Shown here: piece after piece, positions 18,301-26,918 of the stretch
Layout: the number at the start of each line of letters is the position of its first letter
Position numbering within the stretch: position 1 is the first letter of the stretch
DNA from: Planctomycetota bacterium
GTDB lineage: Bacteria > Planctomycetota > B15-G4
Length of the DNA: 64,000 nt
Assembly: GCA_029259715.1 (NCBI GenBank)
Contig: JAJDEP010000007.1
Coordinates: 170,754 to 234,753, forward strand
Direction: 5' to 3'
Notes under the pieces: generated by a model
What the model saw: only the letters and a program-made list of their open reading frames with translations
What the model was told of the DNA's origin: nothing
Databases searched by the model: none
Translations under genes and position numbers: made by a program

Positions 18301-18773
18301 GGGTGGTCGAGCTGGCCGAGGATCTCGGCCTCGTTGAGCAGGCGGCTGCGCCGCCGGGCCGTGCGCAGACGCGAGGCCTCGTCGGAGCCGGCCTGCAATC
18401 CGTGCAACATCTTCATGGCCAGTGGCCGACCGAGGTTGCGGTCCCAAACCTCAAGGATCACGCCCATGCCACCGCGGGCCAGAGGACGACGGATCTCGTA
18501 GCGGTCGGCCCCGAAGCGGAAGGTCAGGGGCTCTTGAGCGAGGGGGGCCTCGTCGGGGTCGTCCGCCAGCCCGGCCCCCGCCAGGGCCTCGAGGGCCCGG
18601 CCGCGGCTCGCGTGCAGAGCCCGAAGCTCCTCGGCCAGCTCAGGGTGTTGCTCGCACAGGCCTTCGAGGTCGAAGGCGATCCCTGAGACCGCTTGCTCGA
18701 CCCGGGCGAAGTAGATGCATTCCGCCTGTTCACGCCGACTGTCCTGCGGATCTGCGCGTGGAGAGGAAGTCAT
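15309..18773 (-). CDS. Membrane Ser/Thr protein kinase with C-terminal WD40 repeats
   Basis: A 1154-residue Hanks-type kinase fused to a WD40 propeller. From the ATG at 18773 there is an N-terminal helical region, then a kinase domain from about residue 92 (LARGGMGVI loop, Lys121 in AMKML). Catalytic HRDLKPEN lies at about 226-233, DWG (in place of DFG) at about 246-248, and GTPAYMPPEQ after an unusually long (about 70-residue) disordered activation segment. A single transmembrane helix lies near 454-476 (VLIATLGVLALVIIQSVFA). About 600 residues of WD40-like blades follow (AQWSPDGTRLAAG, LWSLADL, VALSPDQTRLATV). The propeller is presumably outside the cytoplasm. The stop overlaps the sigma-factor start. 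Confidence 0.92.
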   Translation of the reverse strand: MTSSPRADPQDSRREQAECIYFARVEQAVSGIAFDLEGLCEQHPELAEELRALHASRGRALEALAGAGLADDPDEAPLAQEPLTFRFGADRYEIRRPLARGGMGVILEVWDRNLGRPLAMKMLHGLQAGSDEASRLRTARRRSRLLNEAEILGQLDHPAIVPVIDVGTTADDELFFTMQLVRGGSFHDVIRTVHEGTGEWTLARAVGVIMRVCEAMAHAHARGVLHRDLKPENIMVGPFGEVYVMDWGLAKAKGSRDGADLRLRGDFTDHGAGSGNAPAQAHGPGESVNIDADALADSVRTARRDDSDSDPLSPLVTLDGDVLGTPAYMPPEQAAGRIEALDSRSDVYSVGAMLYHLLAGHPPYAVGGRRSAPREVLARALDGPPEPIGRTAARVPAELIAICEKAIARRPDQRYPEAAHLAADLRAWREGRVVQAHRTGALTELRKWVGRHRGTAAAVLIATLGVLALVIIQSVFAERISDANRALKDSNAGLTDANTAQRRQLYRNDIAMSERALKDGDVSRALDRLAGAPVEFRNWEWAFLHRRLNESDVSLPVVPFEEVLMAQWSPDGTRLAAGTAQGSLLVWSLADLNAEPYRVNVGNRPMSVVFLPDGKLVTVDSGNRAGLWDGEGAECLQWIELGTSGLSWSDGRTLQVSGLDGGNRAWDLKTGERLPDPPLPLPGMPAAPIHSDFTFSHVFRFERPLQAVSVDGERAVVIHDDWTLSVHDGTGARLAHLSEPAPNLRFLMLAPGGRRLAVGIDGSIVLRDLGDGNGDVAISNGIHNSHLFAWRPDGRECVVRTGSLMRLYREDDQWERPVTLAASRQSAAAYAPDGGWLATASHSGSTTADAQIAEVKLWDLERFERLNRVQLSQTQVRHVALSPDQTRLATVALDGRLAIVDIATGDVLDSVTGEHELLSVSWTRDGTRIAVGTDHGRVRIYPADDLSEPREIHAAGGRIDRIAFFDDDRKMVLPSNADHVVCRDVGTGSTIWNAEYPGARIVWADVSSDESLVAVAGFEARRAYLLDAVTGRELRRWTTQGKCGVVHFSPDGKRLLIVGRRTSLWNLSEERFEWENKLSSPRLFTPDGSRLIGGANGLLDVYEVDTGERVLSFETVDANTGIFDISRDGQTVFGTTAGGFAAWWDATPWTPSKP

Positions 18774-19037
18774 GAGCGCAGTGGATCTCCGACCCAAACG
18801 ATGGTGGCGCGTCCACCGCGCTCCTCGGTGTGCAACCAGATTACAAGCCGATGGCCGGACTGACCATGAATCTGCCCGATCGCGGGACGAGGACATTCGG
18901 CTCCCTTTTGATGACGGATCGCTCGCCGTTGGCGCGCCCTGCAGGAAGCCCCGCCGAATCGTGGTGGGGGAGATCGTCGTCGGCCCGCACGACGGGCCGT
19001 CACCGACGAGACCCGATTCCTGTTGGAGCGACTACCG

Positions 19038-21011
19038 ATGCGTCTTCCCATCCTCAGCGCCGGGGCCCTGTCCTGCGCTCTGATCTTCTCGGCCGGTGTG
19101 ACCGCCCAGACCGAACCCATCCCCGCCGGCCTCACAGCCGATGACTGGGTTGGTATCCGTGCCGCCCATGCGGCAAGCCCTCAGGCTCCCCACGCGCTGG
19201 GATCCGGCACCATCACGCAGCAGGCTTTCCTGAAAGCCTCGAACACGGCGGTGCTGGACTTGTTCGGCGCGGCCGTCTCCGTCTCCGGCAACACGGTGGT
19301 GATCGGAGCGCGCCAGGAGGACAGCGGCGCCACGGGCATCGACGGGGACGACACCGACAACTCGAGCTTCAACTCGGGGGCGGCGTACGTGTTCGTGAAG
19401 AGTGGTTCGACATGGAGCCAGGAGGCCTACCTGAAGGCCTCGAACACGGGAACCCAGGATGCGTTCGGGACTTCGGTGGCCGTGTCGGGAGACACCATCG
19501 CCATCGGCTCTCCGGGAGAGTCGAGCAATGCGACCGGCGTGAACGGTGACGAGTCCAACAACCTCGCCGGCGGGTCGGGCGCGGTCTACGTGTTCGTGCG
19601 CAGCGGGACGACGTGGAGTCAACAGGCCTTCGTGAAGGCCTCGAACACGAATGCCAGCGACGCCTTCGGCACGGCCGTCACCCTCTCCGGGGAGACCCTC
19701 GTGGTCGGCGCCGCGACGGAGGACAGCAACGCGACCGGCGTGAACGGGGATGAGACCAACAACACGAGCTTCAGTGCAGGCGCGGCCTACGTGTTCGTGC
19801 GGAGCGGGACGACGTGGAGCCAGCAGGCCTACCTGAAGGCGTCGGATTCAGACAACAACGACAACTTCGGGTCGGCACTCGCGCTCGACGGGGACACGCT
19901 GGTCGTCGGCGCCCTGAACGAGTCGAGCAACGCTTCTGGAGTGGATGGCGACGACAGCAACAACGCGTTCCCCCAGGCGGGAGCCGCCTACGTGTTCGTA
20001 CGCAGCGGGACGGTGTGGAGCCAGCAGGCCTACCTCAAGGCCTCCAACCCGGGCGGACAGGTCTTCCCGTTGGACGCCGACTTCTTCGGGGGGGCTGTGG
20101 CCGTCTCGGGCGACACTGTGGTGGTGGGCGCGGCGTCCGAGGACAGCAGCGCCACCGGTGTCGACGGCGATGGCAGCGACAACAGCGCCGTCCGTTCCGG
20201 CGCCGCGTACGTGTTCACCCGCAGCGGATCGACGTGGAGCCAGGAGGCCTATCTGAAGGCCTCCAACACCGGCGGTGACGATGCCTTCGGGGTCTCGGTC
20301 GCCGTGGTCGGGGACACCCTGCTGGTGGGCGCCAACGGTGAGGCCAGCATCGCCACGGGCATCGATGGGGACGAGACCGACAACAGCGCTTTCGGTTCGG
20401 GTGCGGTCTACCAATTCTGCCGCAGCGGGACGACGTGGTCTCAGGACGCCTACATCAAGGCCTCCACCAATGGCACGCCGGATCACTTCGGCAGGTCAGT
20501 CGCGTTGTCCGGGGGCACGTTCGTCGTGGGCGCCGACCAGGAGCGCAGCAACGCCACCGGCGTGAACGGCGATGAGAGCGACGACAGCATGTTCGCCGCG
20601 GGCGCGGCCTATGTCTTCGACCAACCCGTCGACCCGTGGGAGGACCTGGGCTTCGCCTTGGCCGGTTTCTACGGCGATCCCGTGCTGACCGGGACGGGCC
20701 CGCTCACGGCCGGCACCGCCATGAGCATCGAGCTCACCAACGCCCTCGAGTCCACGCCGGCGTTCCTGTTCGTGGGCTTCACCGCCCTCAACTTCTCGCC
20801 CTTCTACGGCGGCACGCTGGTGCCCGACTTCAACCCGCCGGGACTGCTCGTCGTGGTTGTCACCGACGGCTCGGGCGAGTTGACGCTCGGTACGACGTGG
20901 CCCGCCGGGATCACAGCGGGGCTCGAGATCTACTTGCAGTACTGGATCGAGGACGCGGCGGGGGCGTTCGGATTCTCGGCCAGCAATGCGCTGCGAGGCA
21001 CGACGCCGTAG
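19038..21011 (+). CDS. Exported seven-bladed FG-GAP beta-propeller protein
   Basis: A 657-residue exported protein. After a signal peptide (MRLPILSAGALSCALIFSAG) there are seven tandem repeats of about 67 residues. Each contains AYLKASNT, then a DAFG.SVAVSGDTLVVGA strand pair, a calcium-loop-like SNATGVNGDETDN and AGAAYVFVRSGTTWSQ. Seven repeats would close one propeller. The last 115 residues repeat the C-terminal domain of the protein ending at 13883 (FYGGTLVPDFNPPGLLVVVV, QYWIEDAAGAFGFSASNAL), probably a common sorting or anchoring module. I prefer the ATG at 19038 over the TTG at 19023. The gene is transcribed divergently from the kinase, with a 264-base gap. Confidence 0.88.
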   Translation: MRLPILSAGALSCALIFSAGVTAQTEPIPAGLTADDWVGIRAAHAASPQAPHALGSGTITQQAFLKASNTAVLDLFGAAVSVSGNTVVIGARQEDSGATGIDGDDTDNSSFNSGAAYVFVKSGSTWSQEAYLKASNTGTQDAFGTSVAVSGDTIAIGSPGESSNATGVNGDESNNLAGGSGAVYVFVRSGTTWSQQAFVKASNTNASDAFGTAVTLSGETLVVGAATEDSNATGVNGDETNNTSFSAGAAYVFVRSGTTWSQQAYLKASDSDNNDNFGSALALDGDTLVVGALNESSNASGVDGDDSNNAFPQAGAAYVFVRSGTVWSQQAYLKASNPGGQVFPLDADFFGGAVAVSGDTVVVGAASEDSSATGVDGDGSDNSAVRSGAAYVFTRSGSTWSQEAYLKASNTGGDDAFGVSVAVVGDTLLVGANGEASIATGIDGDETDNSAFGSGAVYQFCRSGTTWSQDAYIKASTNGTPDHFGRSVALSGGTFVVGADQERSNATGVNGDESDDSMFAAGAAYVFDQPVDPWEDLGFALAGFYGDPVLTGTGPLTAGTAMSIELTNALESTPAFLFVGFTALNFSPFYGGTLVPDFNPPGLLVVVVTDGSGELTLGTTWPAGITAGLEIYLQYWIEDAAGAFGFSASNALRGTTP

Positions 21012-21158
21012 TTCCCAGGGCGGCGGTATTTCCCGCGCGGCGGGCGGCTGAGACATGGAGGCCGTCCGTCGCGCATTTGCCTGGGGCCATGTCGCGGAGC
21101 CGGCATTCAGCGGCGACGGTCTGTCGCCGACTCTTGCCGCTCTACCTCCTCGACGGCC

Positions 21159-21938
21159 CTACTCCTCGACGGCCCGCCGCACTCCCGCGAACATGCCCTC
21201 CCCGACCCAATTGAGGATGGTGTCGCGGGCCGTGGGAGCGTCGGGCATCCACTCGTGCTGCACGGCGGCCTCGACGGCCTCGCCCACCGGCGTGCCCACG
21301 GCGAGCAGCGAGAGCAGGCGGCCCTCGCCACGGTCGAGCACCAGTCGGCAGGCGCTGCCGTAGGGTCTGTAGATGACGATGCTCTGGTCGGCGCGGGCCG
21401 GGGGCTCGGGCCGGCGACCCTGGTGGATGCGCCGCACGTAGGCGTCGAGTCGGAAGGCCACCGACACGATGCGGAAGCCCGCCACCGGCACGAGCACCGT
21501 GCCGTCGTCGCTGGGGAACTCGTCGCGGCGCAGGGGCAGCTCGGTGCCCACCGGCACGCCATCCACGGCGACCATGGCCCACTCGAGGGCGGCGAGGTCG
21601 GCCACCAGGCGACTCGGGACGTTCCAGCTTCCGGTGGCGCCCGCGGTCTTGCTGTCGGCGGGGTTCGTGCCCGGGTCGGCGACCGGACCCGTCACCGGGT
21701 CGGGGAGCGGGTCCGTCACCTGGCCGCGGACGATGCGCCGGGTCACGACGGCCTGCATCATCTCGCCCGGGCGGCGGCCGGCCTCGGCCGCAGCGGTCAC
21801 GGCGGCGCCGGCCAACTCGGCGAAGGCCTCGTCGCCGAGCACGGCGGACAGGGCCGGGAAGCCGTCGGCCAGGCGCGGGGCGAAGGCGGCGCCGGCCTCG
21901 GAGACTCCCATGGGGGCGGATGAGCGCAGGGAAGACAT
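21159..21938 (-). CDS. HvfC/DUF2063-like putative regulatory protein
   Basis: A 259-residue soluble protein. The block RLADGFPALSAVLGDEAFAELAGAAVTAA and the later SRLVADLAALEWAMVAVDGVP resemble the HvfC/DUF2063 family N-terminal domain, where a Gly-Phe-Pro segment is followed at a distance by D.A.LEWA. A Thr/Asp/Pro repeat (TDPLPDPVTGPVADPG) sits between the two blocks and looks like a disordered linker. In other bacteria HvfC sits with HvfB/BufB and takes part in metal-related peptide modification. No such partner is found here, so only the family resemblance is claimed. Neighbours are unrelated. Confidence 0.55.
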   Translation of the reverse strand: MSSLRSSAPMGVSEAGAAFAPRLADGFPALSAVLGDEAFAELAGAAVTAAAEAGRRPGEMMQAVVTRRIVRGQVTDPLPDPVTGPVADPGTNPADSKTAGATGSWNVPSRLVADLAALEWAMVAVDGVPVGTELPLRRDEFPSDDGTVLVPVAGFRIVSVAFRLDAYVRRIHQGRRPEPPARADQSIVIYRPYGSACRLVLDRGEGRLLSLLAVGTPVGEAVEAAVQHEWMPDAPTARDTILNWVGEGMFAGVRRAVEE

Positions 21939-22095
21939 CGCCTCCCGCTATCGATCCCGCCGGGGGGTGTCTTGAGCGGCGGCGGGGCGTGGGGGCCGGC
22001 CGGAGTGGTCGCCGACGCGTCGGCATCATGAAGATTCGTGATCCTCGGGCGAATTCGGCAGCGGACAGGCATCGAGCTGACCGGGGCATCCGCTT

Positions 22096-22101
22096 TACAA
22101 T
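22096..22101 (+). promoter_or_regulatory. Candidate -10 of the cystathionine beta-synthase gene
   Basis: TTTACAAT (hexamer TACAAT 22096-22101) lies about 80 bases before the GTG start and fits a sigma-70 -10 element. The region 17 bases upstream (around 22073) has no good -35. A leader of about 72 bases would carry the GGAGG site that fixes the start. Confidence 0.35.
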
Positions 22102-22179
22102 CAACCGACCCACGCCCCGGCCCGGCGCCCCTCTCGCGCGCCGATCAATCCGGCCCGGGCGCCCTTGCTGGAGGTCCCC

Positions 22180-23553
<1,374 letters not shown>

Positions 23554-23700
23554 ATGCGACGCGTCAGGCCCCGCGGTGAGGCTCGGCGCGAGGCCGGAAG
23601 CGCTCTTCTCGAGCGCCGGGCGGAACTGTCCAAGGGGCGGCTGAGGCGGGAATTCGACCTCGAAAGGGCCTTCCCGATCGAGTTTGGCGCGGCGTCCGGT

Positions 23701-23712
23701 TATGCGCGCATA
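23701..23712 (+). promoter_or_regulatory. Perfect 12-bp palindrome in the leader of the arginine-related cluster
   Basis: TATGCGCGCATA is a perfect dyad 106 bases before the ATG at 23818. It sits in the only sizeable gap in front of the cyclic-DPG-synthetase/carbamoyltransferase block, so it may be an operator. It does not match the ArgR consensus I know. The possibility of chance is not excluded. Confidence 0.3.
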
Positions 23713-23741
23713 TGCAACCCATGTTAGAGTGGGGATGCATG

Positions 23742-23766
23742 TGCCCAGCCTCAGGGGGGCTGGGCA
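23742..23766 (+). promoter_or_regulatory. 9-bp hairpin in the 5' leader of the cyclic-DPG-synthetase-like gene
   Basis: TGCCCAGCC (23742-23750) pairs perfectly with GGCTGGGCA (23758-23766) around a seven-base loop. It ends about 50 bases before the start codon and lies just after the palindrome at 23701. It may be an RNA control element of the mRNA leader. No riboswitch class is recognised. Confidence 0.3.
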
Positions 23767-23817
23767 TGCGGGCCGCGAACCCGATTCGGCCCGACGACTC
23801 GCCAGGAGCCGCCACGC

Positions 23818-25143
23818 ATGGTCCACACCGTCCTCATCATGGGCGCCGCCGGGAAAGACTTCCACGTCTTCAACACCTGCTACCGGGGACGCTCCGACGT
23901 CCGGGTGGCGGCCTTCACGGCGACCCAGATCCCTCACATCGACGACCGGCGCTATCCGCCGTCGCTGGCCGGGGACGGTTATCCCGACGGCATCCCGATC
24001 CGGCCCGAGGACGAATTGGTCGACCTGATCAAGGAGCACGACGTCGACGAGGTGGTCTTCGCCTACAGCGACGTCAGCAACGACTACCTCGACGGGCGCC
24101 GCCAGACGGTGGAGGGCACGGGCACCAAATTCTCGACCTTCGACGTCGACGCCACCATGTTGAAGTCGACCAAGCCCGTGGTGGCCGTGGTGGCCGTGCG
24201 CACCGGTTGCGGCAAGAGCCAGACCTCCCGGCGCATCGTCTCGTTGCTGCGCGAGAAGGGTCTGACCACCATCTCCATCCGGCACCCCATGCCCTACGGC
24301 GACCTGGCCAAGCAGGCCGTGCAACGTTTCGCCACCCTCGACGACATGGTCAAGCACGAGTGCACCATCGAGGAGATGGAGGAGTACGAACCGCACATCA
24401 GGAACGGCGCCATCGTCTACGCAGGCGTCGACTACGAGGCCATCCTGCGTGAGGCCGAGCAGGAGGCCGACGTGATCCTGTGGGACGGCGGCAACAACGA
24501 CACGCCCTTCTACAAGCCGGATCTGTGGGTCACCGTGGCCGACCCGCACCGCCCGGGCCACGAGCTGTCGTACTTCCCCGGCCAGGTGAACTTCGAGCGG
24601 GCCGACATGATCGTGCTCAACAAGTGCGACACCGCTGAAGCCGCAGGGATCGCAACCGTCGAGGCCAACGCCCGCCGGCTGAACCCCGACGCCCTCATCG
24701 TGCGCGCCGACTCGCCGGTGTCGGTGGCCGACCCCGACGCCATCAAGGGCAAGCGCGTGCTCGTCGTCGAGGACGGCCCGACCCTCACCCACGGCGAGAT
24801 GAAGTTCGGCGCCGGCGTGGTGGCGGCCAAGAAGTGGGGCGCCGCCGAGATCGTCGACCCGCGGCCGTGGGCAATGGGCGAGATCAAGGACACCTTTGAG
24901 AAGTACCCGGGCGTGGGCGCGGTGCTGCCCGCCATGGGATACGGCGAGGCCCAGATGAAGGACCTCGAGCAGACCATCAATGCCGTCGACTGCGACCTGG
25001 TGCTGGTGGGCACGCCCATCGATCTGGCCCGGGTGATCACCATCGACAAGCCGAACATGCGGGTGCTGTACGACCTGGCCGAGCAGGGCCCCGAGTTCGC
25101 CGAGGCCGTCGAGCGCGCCGTCGCGGCCCGGGCGGCCTCCTGA
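23818..25143 (+). CDS. Cyclic 2,3-diphosphoglycerate synthetase-like P-loop protein
   Basis: A 441-residue cytoplasmic protein that I recognise as a homologue of cyclic 2,3-diphosphoglycerate synthetase (cDPGS). It has an N-terminal Rossmann-like domain (VLIMGAAGKDFHVFN), then a P-loop with AVRTGCGKSQTSR at about residues 127-139, a DVILWDGGNND acidic motif, and MIVLNKCDTA, which resembles the G4 motif of G3E/P-loop NTPases. True cDPGS acts in hyperthermophilic methanogens; bacterial members have no established role. Here the gene is followed on the same strand by an acyl-ornithine carbamoyltransferase. Work on carboxylate- or carbamoyl-phosphate-type chemistry is a reasonable guess, but only a guess. 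The start is supported by AGGAG upstream. Confidence 0.75.
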   Translation: MVHTVLIMGAAGKDFHVFNTCYRGRSDVRVAAFTATQIPHIDDRRYPPSLAGDGYPDGIPIRPEDELVDLIKEHDVDEVVFAYSDVSNDYLDGRRQTVEGTGTKFSTFDVDATMLKSTKPVVAVVAVRTGCGKSQTSRRIVSLLREKGLTTISIRHPMPYGDLAKQAVQRFATLDDMVKHECTIEEMEEYEPHIRNGAIVYAGVDYEAILREAEQEADVILWDGGNNDTPFYKPDLWVTVADPHRPGHELSYFPGQVNFERADMIVLNKCDTAEAAGIATVEANARRLNPDALIVRADSPVSVADPDAIKGKRVLVVEDGPTLTHGEMKFGAGVVAAKKWGAAEIVDPRPWAMGEIKDTFEKYPGVGAVLPAMGYGEAQMKDLEQTINAVDCDLVLVGTPIDLARVITIDKPNMRVLYDLAEQGPEFAEAVERAVAARAAS

Positions 25144-25231
25144 GCGAAGCGTCCCGGGCCTGCCGGGCGGTTGGGCGGCCCGGCGCCGATTCTGCAGGTG
25201 CCGCCCCCCTGACCCGCCGCGCGCTGCGCGG

Positions 25232-25237
25232 TAGGAT
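25232..25237 (+). promoter_or_regulatory. -10 element predicting a leaderless argF' mRNA
   Basis: TAGGAT (25232-25237) ends nine bases before the ATG at 25247, exactly as at rimO. The spacer cgccgcgcc has no Shine-Dalgarno sequence. Transcription from here would start at the AUG. The gene may also be read through from the upstream cluster gene 104 bases away. Confidence 0.4.
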
Positions 25238-25246
25238 CGCCGCGCC

Positions 25247-26296
25247 ATGATCGGACTCAACGGACGCAACTTCCTCTCGACCCTCGACTTCTCGCCGCAC
25301 GAGGTGCGTTCCCTGGTGCAGCTCGCGCTGCAGCTGAAGCGGGGTGAGACGACGGTCGATCTCGCCGGCCTGGTGGCCACGCTCATGTTCTTCGCGCCGT
25401 CGGTGCGCACGCGCATCTCGTGCCAGTCGTCCCTGGCGAAGCTGGGCGGCACGGGCATCGTGGTGAACCCCGGCAGCGACGCCTACGCCCTCGAGATCGA
25501 GGACGGCGTGGTCATGGACGGCGCCACCGCCGAGCACGTGAAGGAAGTGGCCCCGGTGGTCTCGCGGCTGTGCGACTGGATCGGCATCCGCAAGTCGGAG
25601 CTGGTGACCCAGGGCTCGACGACGGCCGACGTGACCACGAGCTACGACGAGCTGAAAGCCGACCGCTTCATCAACGCCTACGCGAAGCACGCGACCGTGC
25701 CCGTGATCAACCTCGAGAGCAACTCGTTCCATCCGCTCCAGGGGCTGGCCGACATGGCCACCATGGTGGAGAAGCTGGGCGAGCCCAAGCAGCGCAAGTA
25801 CGTGCTGACCTGGGCCTGGCATCCCAAGTCGTTGCCCGTGGCCACGCCGCACAGCCAGCTGCTCGCCGCCGCCGACCTCGGTATGGAGGTGACGGTGCTG
25901 CGCCCGCCGGGTTACTCCCTCGACGCGGGCGTGATGGCTGCCGCCAAGGACCGCGTCGAGAGTCTGGGCGGTTCGCTGAACGAGACCGACGACATCGAAG
26001 CGGCCTACCGGGGTGCCGACGTGGTCTGCGCCAAGTCGTGGGGCAGCCTCGACTACTACGGTCGCTTCGAGGACGAGCCCGCCGACAAGGCGCACCTGCG
26101 CAAGGAGTGGGTCGTCGACGAGCCGAAGATGGACCTCACCGGCAAGGGCATCTTCATGCACTGCCTGCCCGTGCGCCGCAACATCGTGGTCACCGACGGC
26201 GTGCTCGACGGTCCCCGCTCGGCCGTGGTGGACCAGGCCGGCAACCGCCTGTGGACCGCCGGCGCCGTGTTCGCGGCCACCCGCCCGGAAGCGTAA
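25247..26296 (+). CDS. argF': N-acyl-ornithine carbamoyltransferase (acetyl- or succinyl-ornithine type)
   Basis: A transcarbamylase that makes N-acyl-citrulline from N-acyl-ornithine and carbamoyl phosphate. The carbamoyl-phosphate site PSVRTR (residues 51-56) and the C-terminal HCLPVRRN are present. The protein aligns with Xanthomonas N-acetylornithine and Bacteroides N-succinylornithine transcarbamylases rather than with ordinary OTCase (LTWAWHPKSLPVATPHS, FHPLQGLAD, AKSWGSL). The residue that sets specificity (Glu92 in the acetyl enzyme, Pro90 in the succinyl enzyme, as I recall them) aligns with Ala95 here, in DGATAEH. Together with HPLQ and FMHCLPVRRN this leans towards succinyl-ornithine. 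The next two genes encode a matching acyltransferase and deacylase. Length 349 residues. Confidence 0.85.
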   Translation: MIGLNGRNFLSTLDFSPHEVRSLVQLALQLKRGETTVDLAGLVATLMFFAPSVRTRISCQSSLAKLGGTGIVVNPGSDAYALEIEDGVVMDGATAEHVKEVAPVVSRLCDWIGIRKSELVTQGSTTADVTTSYDELKADRFINAYAKHATVPVINLESNSFHPLQGLADMATMVEKLGEPKQRKYVLTWAWHPKSLPVATPHSQLLAAADLGMEVTVLRPPGYSLDAGVMAAAKDRVESLGGSLNETDDIEAAYRGADVVCAKSWGSLDYYGRFEDEPADKAHLRKEWVVDEPKMDLTGKGIFMHCLPVRRNIVVTDGVLDGPRSAVVDQAGNRLWTAGAVFAATRPEA

Positions 26297-26348
26297 ACGT
26301 GAACGCGCGTCGTGAGCCCGGCGTCGGCCCTGCCATGGTGACCCTGCC

Positions 26349-26918
26349 ATGGTGAACCAACCCAAAGACATCATCGTGCGCGCGTCCACCGAGGACGACG
26401 AGCACCTCGCGCCCATCGCGGCCGGTCTCATCGAAGAGGCCAGCAAGGACTTCGACATCGCCCGGCGCGAGGTGGACTTCCTGGCGAGCAAGATCCGCTC
26501 CGGCCGAGCGGCCCTGGCGTTGCTCGGCAAGAAGCTCATCGGCTTCGGCTACTGGAGCGACTGGGAGGACGGCAAGTTCCTGTCCCACTCGGGACTGGTG
26601 GTGATCCCGGCCATGCGGGGCCACGGCCTCGGGCGACACCTCAAGGCGGTGCTGTTCGAGACGAGCAAGGCGCGCCGCCCCGACGCCGTGCTCATGAGCC
26701 TGACCACGTCGCCCACCGTGCGCGCCTACAACGAGGCCCTCGGCTTCAAGCCGTGCTCGCTCGACGATCTCACCGACGACCCCGCCTTCTGGGAAGGCTG
26801 CAAGGCCTGCCGCAACTACGCCGAGGTGCAGGCCAAGGGCCTGCGCTGCTGCTGCGAGGCCATGATCCTGCGGCCCGACGCCGCCCCCGACGCCGCCCCC
26901 GGAGACGCCCCCCGATGA
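26349..26918 (+). CDS. GNAT acyltransferase of the Bacteroidetes arginine-operon type
   Basis: A 189-residue GNAT protein. The acyl-CoA motif is VIPAMRGHGLGRHLKAVLFE (residues 85-104). The C-terminal region LTDDPAFWEGCKACRNY followed by LRCCCEAM, with cysteines at 151, 154 and 167-169, is a signature I know from GNAT proteins placed next to argG in Bacteroides arginine operons. Those are thought to acylate glutamate at the head of the pathway. The cysteine cluster may bind metal. The gene lies between the carbamoyltransferase (52 bases upstream) and the M20 deacylase, whose start overlaps its stop by four bases (ATGA). A role as N-acetyl- or N-succinylglutamate synthase is the best inference; the donor is not known. 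Confidence 0.78.
   Translation: MVNQPKDIIVRASTEDDEHLAPIAAGLIEEASKDFDIARREVDFLASKIRSGRAALALLGKKLIGFGYWSDWEDGKFLSHSGLVVIPAMRGHGLGRHLKAVLFETSKARRPDAVLMSLTTSPTVRAYNEALGFKPCSLDDLTDDPAFWEGCKACRNYAEVQAKGLRCCCEAMILRPDAAPDAAPGDAPR

Noticed and set aside
15633..18686. Plus-strand frames opposite the kinase (15633-16298 and 17271-18686)
   Set aside because: They are antisense to a kinase with complete motifs and lack any domain.
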